From assembly GCF_036850765.1 (NCBI RefSeq), contig NC_089494.1:1984001-2048000 (forward strand): a DNA stretch of 64,000 bases, written 5' to 3'. How positions within the stretch are numbered: position 1 is the stretch's first letter; each line of letters opens with the position of its first letter. A program made the position numbers and the translations under genes. Source of the DNA: Saccopteryx bilineata. Lineage: Eukaryota > Chordata > Mammalia > Chiroptera > Emballonuridae. Below the pieces are notes generated by a model. It was not told the origin of the DNA. It searched no databases and saw only the letters and a list, made by a program, of their open reading frames with translations. This document shows, piece by piece, positions 57,561-64,000 of the stretch.

Positions 57561-58219
57561 GTAGACAATGAGCTCCACTCTGAGCTGGCCGCTCCAGGTT
57601 GTGGGTCAGAGGTCCAGGGGCAGCGGCAGGGGCTGAGCCAGGAGAGGCGTGTGCCCAGGTCCTCCAGGGCCCCTGTTCCGTGAGAACCGTTTTATTGAGA
57701 CGAATGGTATGCAGTGGATTGAGAAATTGCACTGGTTGGGAAAACAATGAAAAAAAGAAACACACACACACACACACACAAAAAAAATGCTCCCAGAACA
57801 AAAGACCGAAGAGGAAAGGGCTGGATCGAGGGAGAGAGGCCGACAAGCGTTGAGCATGGAAAATGGCAAACTAATTAAAGAAAGAAAAGAAGAGAGCAAA
57901 GAGGAAGGGAGACTCGAGCGGCCCCTGTGCCAGGGCTGGGGGACCAGGCCAGATGGTGGTCCCGCGTTGCAAGAGGAGGGTGCACTCTGAGGAATGTCTC
58001 TGGACCTCACCAGAGCTACACCAGCAACTCCCCGAGCGCTCGTTAAGGAGAAGAGGCGGACAGTGACTCATGCTGGAAAGCGCCCAGCTGTGCAAGGGCC
58101 TCCCAGCCCTCGGAAGGCATCTGTGGTCCTCGTGCGATGGGAATCGCCCCGATGGAGGCAGCTCCGGCCGAGGTCAGGGAGATAATGCGGACAGGCTGTG
58201 ATTAATGGGGGAGCGTGTG

Positions 58220-58273
<54 letters not shown>

Positions 58274-59083
58274 CGTGTGAGCGTGCGTGCATGTGCACTC
58301 ACGTGCACAGCTCTGGGTGTGTGTTCCCAGGAAATACCGGCAGGGACATCTGGCAGGCACGCTTTCTGGTGGGGTCATGCCGTGGGAGATGGATGGACCC
58401 GCCGGACACCCTGGGGTTTAGATTCCCAGGAAGACAGAGGAAGCCGGGGCCGAGGGAGCCGCCAGGCCCCCCACTCAGCCGCCACCGGGGGCCGGACATC
58501 TCCTCATCCAGCAGGGCCGACCACATGAGGCCGTGCTGGCTGACGGGACGTTCGTTTGAAAGCTTGGGTGGTGGAGGAGAGTCCTTCGCTCCCGAGATGA
58601 GGTGGGGAAACGTGGAGAGGGCAGAGACCGCCAGCAGCCCGACTCGGGGATGGCGTGTGTATCAGACGAGGACACCCGAACGTGGGTTTTCTGTCCCAGT
58701 GGCTTCAGGTCCAGCCACGCCTGGACAGCGCGGCTGCAGAGCTGACGGCCACCAGGCTGGGCCGCTGAGGACCCGCAGCCTGGGCTCCTTCGAGGGCGCA
58801 CACATGCACTGGCCCCGTCCAGAGCTGGGCGGGTGGGTCACGCTGTGTTATGAAGCACACTCCCACACGGACGTTCCAGCTGCGCTCAAGGGTGTAGCTC
58901 GCTGGTGTGCACAGGGCTCACGGCCCTCCGTGTGGGTGATGTGAACGGATTGCTCACATGAGGCTCTCTGTCCTCACCCGTGGTGCACAGGAGACAGCTG
59001 GAGTCCACCAAGACACAGCTTGCTCTTCAGACAGAAGTCTGTGCTCCTCCAAACCTGTGAACGACTGAAAGGTGGCTAACAGC

Positions 59084-59085
<2 letters not shown>
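57561..59085. other. No gene seen; TG/AG microsatellite
   Basis: A compound (TG)n(AG)n microsatellite lies at 58213-58275 and a CA run at 57763-57780. The other sequence is unique. The 248-codon frame at 58198-58944 passes through the microsatellite and has no domain. Confidence 0.45.

Positions 59086-59087
<2 letters not shown>

Positions 59088-59123
<36 letters not shown>
59088..59123. repeat. TG microsatellite
   Basis: About 18 TG units immediately left of the CRE-like array. Confidence 0.95.
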
Positions 59124-59125
<2 letters not shown>

Positions 59126-59690
59126 TCACAACCACAGACCCTGACAGACCCTGCTGTGACATCACAATCATAGACCCTGCTGTGATGTCATAATCAAAGA
59201 CCCTGACACAGACCCTGTGGTGACATCACAATCACAGATCCTGCTGTGACGTCACAACCGCAGACCCTGCTGGGACGTCACAATCAAAGACCCTGACACA
59301 GACCCTGTGGTGACATCACAATCACAGACCCTGCTGGGACGTCACAATCACAGACCCTGACACAGACCCTGAGGTGACGTCACAATCACAGACCCTGCAG
59401 TGACATCACTATCACAGACCCTGTTGGGACGTCACGATGAAAGACCCTGACACAGACCCTGTGGTGACATCACAATCACAGACCCTGCAGTGACATCACA
59501 ATCACAGACCCTGCTGGGACGTCACAATCACAGACCCTGACACAGACCCTGCGGTGATGTCACAATCACAGACCCTGCAGTGACATCACAATCACAGACC
59601 CTGCTGGGACGTCACAATCACAGACCCTGACACAGACCCTGCAGTGACATCACAATCACAGACCCTGCTGGGACGTCAACAGGCACCGTT
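59124..59690. repeat. ~30-bp tandem array rich in CRE-like sites
   Basis: Units of the type tgacatcacaatcacagacc plus ctgctggga, with a 'gacacagaccct' insertion about every third unit. Each unit has a TGAYRTCA-like octamer: TGACGTCA occurs twice, GGACGTCA six times, TGACATCA and TGATGTCA many times. The full CRE palindrome is the CREB/ATF site. The array may equally be a plain minisatellite. Confidence 0.92.
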
Positions 59691-60889
59691 TCCTAAACTG
59701 TGCTTTCCACATAGAAATACGTGCATCTGGAGGGTTTTTAGATGTCAAGGCCTTCCATCTCTCTCTTAGGAAGGGGGCCCCGGAGTCAGTCAGCGACCAG
59801 CAGAGGACAAACCCTTGTAAAGCTGCAGCTCGGATCACACACAAGGGACGCAAGCTCGTCCGTGTCGGTCCCTGCCCTGCCCACTGTCGCTCACCAGGCA
59901 GGGGCACCTTCTGCGCCCGGGAGAGCAGCCTCTTCACACGTCTGCTCTATGCACACTTTCGTTTTGAGAGAATCACGGGTTCACCTGCAGTTGTAAGAAA
60001 CAGACACACGTGACACAAGAAGAATCTCAGAAACACGCGTGTGAGGGAAGCCAGGCGGGAGGGGGTACGGGCCACGGGGTTCCACTTCTGTCGAGTTTGA
60101 GGGCAGGAAGGCAACCCCGATTTTGTAATGTCCCAGCAATCATCGTCTCTTTTCGGGGAGGGGGGCATCATTTGACTACGAGAGAGAAGGAAGAAATTTT
60201 CAGTATCTAAATCCTGGCCGGGTGTGTTTACCCAATGTAAGCATTTGCTTAAAACTCACCTAGTGGATCAAAGGCAGTATGTGTGCATGTCACTGGATCT
60301 CAATTATACAATGAATAAATCAGTGAACCTTAACTAGAAATACTGTAGCGATAGAATGATCCCATGTGCCTTTTACTTAGTTTGCACTGAAGGTAACATT
60401 TTGAGTTTCCACTGAAGGTAACATTTTGAGCTTCCACCAAAGGTAACATTTTGCAAAACTGCAGTACAACCTCACAGCCAGGAACAGTCGGAACGCACGT
60501 GTTTCGTCCCGTCACCGTGAGGGTCCGGCTGTTGTCCCTACACTGCCCCTCTCACCTCCCCACTGCCTCCTCCTCTTCTGAGTCACTTGCACGTTCCTAT
60601 TCTGTCCCCCATCTCCCGAGGCTTGTCATTTACCAGAATCTGTGGCAAATGACACGGCACGTAATCCGTGGGATTGGCTGTTTGTGTTCCCAGAAGGTCT
60701 TAGGAGAGCCGTCCGGGCGGCCGGGAGCCTCCACAGCTCACTCCTTCCACCACCGCTGAGCCGTGTCCCGCGGGGTGCGTGTGGCCCGGGGTGCGTGTGG
60801 CCCTCCGGGCTGTTTCCACGGGGGCTGTCCCACAGGAAGCCGCTACCTACGTCCGTGTACGGGGCTCTGTGTATTCACCCGTGTTCCCA
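59691..60889. other. No gene seen; small 27-bp triplication
   Basis: At 60386-60455 'gaaggtaacattttgag' with a short spacer is repeated three times (27 bp unit). The remainder is unique. Nothing else is supported. Confidence 0.45.
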
Positions 60890-61355
60890 TTTTTCTGGGG
60901 ACAAGCCCGGGCGTGGACTTCCCTGGATCAATCACAGAGTAGTTGCACGTTTTGTATTTTCAGAAACCTCCAAACTGTGTTCTGGAGGGGCTGTGCTGTC
61001 GGCACTCCCGCCACCAGCGACGTGAGGAGGAGCCGTTCTGTCTCCGCATCTTCACCAGGGTTTAGTGTCCTCAGAAATCCTTGTTTTAGCTGTTTGGCAG
61101 CTGTGCCGTTGTGCCGCGTTTGGGGTTTAGTCTCTGCATTTCTCTAGGGGCTTGTGATGTTGAGCATTTCTCATGTGCTTCTTTGGGACCCGTGCGTCCT
61201 CCTTAAGGAAATGTCTGTCATGTTTTGCCCGCTTTCTAATCGAATTGCTTGATGCTTTCGCAGTTCAGTTCTGAGAGGATTTTTCTTATTTGTTTTTGTC
61301 TTGCTTTGTTTTGTTTTGCTTAATATATTCTAGGTACTATCCTTTGTCATAAATG

Positions 61356-61863
61356 CGGGGGTGGGACTCAGCCGGTGCAGCAGAACCGATGCCTGATTTT
61401 GTGTTGAGTTTGGTGAACCAGTTGTTAAAATGTCACTTGTCATCAGGGTTCTCTCTCAGGTGGGCACCTGGGCAGCCACCCAGTGCGGACATCACAAATT
61501 AACATTCCTTATGTTTTTTAACGTTCATCTGCGCAACAGCGTAGTCTAAGCGCCCGTAGTCATGGTCATTTCGTCCACAGGTGAAAAAATTCCAAGTGAG
61601 GACGTCAATCAGGAAGCTATATGGAAATACCTTCAATAACAGTTTTATTGTTTTTTGTCATGTATTATTTAATACTTTTTCATTAATATTTTAAAACTCT
61701 TTCTTATACCATAATCTAGTTTTGTGTACCTCTTTTACTGTTCTTATTTAATTATTAAATGCATGAAATAATAAACTACTTTTTGGTGTATCAGTTTTTA
61801 TATACGTAAAACAGTCATTAGGGGTAGAGAACCGGTTGTTGAATTATTTGAATTCCAGCACTG
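61356..61863 (+). mobile_element. hAT-like non-autonomous element
   Basis: The left end gggggtgggactcagccggt and the right end (minus strand cagtgctggaattcaaataa) form short imperfect terminal repeats, CAG-type with a TGGRAYTCA core. Both sub-ends share an 'accggttgtt' motif near the termini, and the interior is AT-rich without coding capacity. It interrupts antisense L1. A clear 8-bp duplication was not seen, so confidence is moderate. Confidence 0.5.
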
Positions 61864-62375
61864 CAAATATACAATTTGCATACATTTTTTTTCCCTAGGA
61901 TGTAATTTGTTTTTTAATCCTCTTAGTTTTTCACAGAAAAAGTTATTAAATTCTGATGCAGGTCAAATTTTCCTTTCATTGATTGTGTGTTTTGGTATCA
62001 AGGCCAAAAACTCTTTGCCAAGCCCTGGATCGGAAGAGCTCTCTCTCTCTCTCTCTCTTCTGAAAGTTCACAGTTCTAGGTTTTCCATGTGAGCCTGTGA
62101 CCCATTCTGAGTTGCTGTTTATCAGCAGAGACACTGAAGCTGAGATTCACTTTGTGCCCTTTGAGGTCCAATCACTCCAGCGCCATCCGAACCGAAAGCC
62201 CGTCTTTCCTCCGTTAAATCGCTCGTGCTCTTTTATCTGAGATCAGTTGGACCTATTTGCGGGTCGATTTCTGCTCCGTTGATCTGTGTCTGCCCTTGGC
62301 CAATGTCACACAACCCTGATTACGGCAGCAACCCAAGTTTTGAAGTTGGGTGGGATGGTTTTCTTCTGCATCATT

Positions 62376-63098
62376 CTTTTTTTTTTCTTGTGACAAAGAC
62401 AGAGAGAGAGACAGAGAGAGGGACAGAGAGAGGGACAGACAGGCAGGAAGGGAGAGAGTTGAGAAGCATCAACTCATAGTTGCAGCACCTTAATTGTTCA
62501 TTGGTTGCTTTCTCATATGTGCCTTGACAGGGGGGCTACAGCAGAGTGAGTGACCCCTTGCTCAAGCCAGCGACCTTGGGCTCAAGCTAGCAACCTTGGG
62601 CTCAAGCCAGCGACCATGGGGTCATGTCTATGATCCCACGCTCAAGCCAGTGACCCTATGCTCAAGCTAGTGAGCCCGTGCCCAAGCCAGTGACCTCAGG
62701 GCTTCGAACCTGGGTCCTCTGCATCCCAGTCCTATGCTCTATCTCAGGGGTCGGGAACCTATGGCTCTCGAGCCAGATGTGGCCCTTTTGATGGCTGCAT
62801 CTGGCTTGCAGACAAATCTTTAATAAAAAAAAAATAATAACATTAAAAATATAAAACATTCTCATGTATTACAATCCATTCATTGCCTACCGCTCATGTT
62901 CATGGTTGTGGGTGGCTGGAGCCAATCACAGCTGTCCTCCGGGACAACACCAAATTTTTATTGGATAATGCGTAACATACATGGGTCATTGTATAGCTCT
63001 CACAGAATTACATTTTAAAATATGTGGCGTTCATGGCTCTCTCAGCCAAAAAAGTTTCCTGACCCCTGCTCTATCCACTGTGCCACTGCCTGGTCAGG
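62376..63098 (-). mobile_element. Rhin-type tRNA SINE split by a hAT MITE
   Basis: Minus-strand head cctgaccaggcagtggcaca, then after the insertion the B box (ggttcgaagccc), degenerate 'cttgagc' modules, 'atatgagaaagcaacc', a CT-rich region and a T/A tail on the left. Same family as 3892-4282. The hAT insertion at 62745-63068 sits between its A box and B box. Confidence 0.88.
62745..63068 (+). mobile_element. hAT MITE with 8-bp TSD
   Basis: 324 bp. Ends caggggtcgggaacc and (minus strand) caggggtcaggaaac form near-perfect terminal inverted repeats. The flanks ctctatct (62737-62744) and ctctatcc (63069-63076) are the 8-bp duplication of hAT transposons. The interior is AT-rich and non-coding. 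The orientation is arbitrary. It is the youngest layer of a three-step nest. Confidence 0.92.
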
Positions 63099-63320
63099 CT
63101 CTACTTTATTCTTTTGCAGATTGTTTTTAGCTATGGGTCACTTTGCCTTCCCATCTGAATTTTGGAAGAATTTTGTCTATATCTACACACAAAACCTTGC
63201 TGGGGTTTTGATAGTAATTGTACGTAAACTGTGTCACAATTTTTGGAGAATTGGCATCCTTACTACACTAAGTCTTCCAACCCATGAACATGGTACATAC
63301 TCAGTGTCTTGATGAGGGGC

Positions 63321-64000
63321 AAAGAAGCAGGATGGTTATTTGAGGCTGGTTATCTTTAAGAAACAGTAAGACACGGCAGATGCTCTGAAAACCAAGCAGA
63401 ACTGACGCTTTGTCAAAGACACTCTCATTTGTAACGCATGCGGCCCCCTGAGGCCATTTATCCGGCCCCCGTCACACTTCCAGAAGGGGCACCTCTTTCA
63501 TTGGTGGTCAGTGAGAGGAGCACATTGACCATCTCATCAGCCAAAAGCAAGCCCATAGTTCCCATTGAGATACTGGTCAGTTTGTTGATTTAGATTTACT
63601 TGATCTTTATTTTAAATAATTGTATTTGTTCCCGTTTTGTTTTTGACTTTAAAATAAGATATGTGCAGTGTGCATAGGGATTTGTTCATAGTTTGTGTTT
63701 TATAGTCCGGCCCTCCAGCGGTCTGAGGGACAGTCATCCGAGGATGCCCCTCTCTGAGTGCATCCCTGCCCCCGCGCCACGGTGTGTAGACAGACATCCC
63801 TTGATTCCGTTCACCAGAAGCATCGTACCGTGTTCAACACACAAGTCCTGTGCGTGTTTTGTTTGATGTACACTCCAAAATTTGATTTTGGGGGGGGGAG
63901 GGGTAATTATAGATGGTCTCGCCCTTCTAAGTTTGGTCTACAAGTTCATTGCTGTAAACTGTAAACACGGCTGGTCTTGTGCGGTCGTGTCCGCCTCCTG
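63321..64000. other. No gene seen
   Basis: Unique sequence with a G run of 8-9 near 63890. No exon or repeat family is recognised. Confidence 0.4.

Larger units (their letters stand above)
60890..63320 (-). mobile_element. Antisense L1 interrupted by two insertions
   Basis: Antisense L1 words occur on both sides of each insertion: 'cttcaccagggtttagtgtc' and 'gatgttgagcatttctcatg' at 61050-61170, 'aggttttccatgtgagcc' at 62078-62095, 'gaattttggaagaattttg' and 'gagaattggcatccttac' at 63155-63265. The insertions are the hAT-like element at 61356-61863 and the SINE at 62376-63098. Reading frames are destroyed. Confidence 0.75.

Noticed and set aside
62745..63068. SPIN-family identity for the hAT MITE
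   Set aside because: Terminal repeats begin caggggtcggg, which does not fit the SPIN ends as I remember them; only hAT superfamily membership is supported.

Overview
This window reads as vertebrate, almost certainly mammalian, nuclear DNA with no recognisable host protein-coding gene. It holds decayed L1, MLT1- and MLT2-like LTR remnants, tRNA-derived SINEs with RNA polymerase III boxes, class III-like endogenous retroviral LTRs, young-looking DNA-transposon MITEs and an unusual density of GC-rich minisatellites. The SINE heads (a 'cctggccggttggctcag' type and a 'ctgaccaggcagtggcgcag' type) resemble SINEs I associate with horseshoe and leaf-nosed bats. A rhinolophoid bat is my best guess, from memory and unverified by any search. 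The minisatellite density suggests a subtelomeric or recombination-rich location.

Layout. 0-5 kb: unique sequence with L1 fragments and three SINEs that have visible target-site duplications (TSDs). 5-22 kb: GC-rich sequence with four minisatellites (about 21, 47, 17 and 78 bp units), a SINE, a mariner-type MITE, MLT remnants, two candidate conserved noncoding blocks and a single-unit copy of a retroposon-like repeat. 22-26.6 kb: L1 debris carrying the second mariner-type MITE. 27-33.4 kb: an endogenous retroviral patchwork. One LTR is split by an inverted solo LTR (TSD tatgc). A short minus-strand provirus has a tRNA-Ser-like primer site, a gag-like open frame with one stop, a polypurine tract and a 3' LTR collapsed to 47 bp. 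That provirus is itself interrupted by a plus-strand solo LTR (TSD ccatc). 35-53 kb: GC-rich sequence with a 39-bp in-frame repeat, a pogo/Tigger-like MITE, a SINE, an E-box tandem, a 53/55-bp repeat and a 529-bp near-pure purine tract. 54-57.2 kb: an array of about 83 units of 38 bp, open in all three forward frames and with higher-order structure, apparently grown from the single unit seen near 19.6 kb. 59.1-59.7 kb: a CRE-like tandem array. 60.9-63.3 kb: antisense L1 holding a hAT-like element and a SINE that is itself split by a hAT MITE with an 8-bp TSD.

The coherent biology is mobile-element activity and tandem-repeat growth rather than a pathway. The strongest items are the 38-bp array and its visible precursor, the small non-autonomous retrovirus-like element with its nested LTRs, and the pair of mariner-type MITEs that keep the same truncated transposase reading frame.
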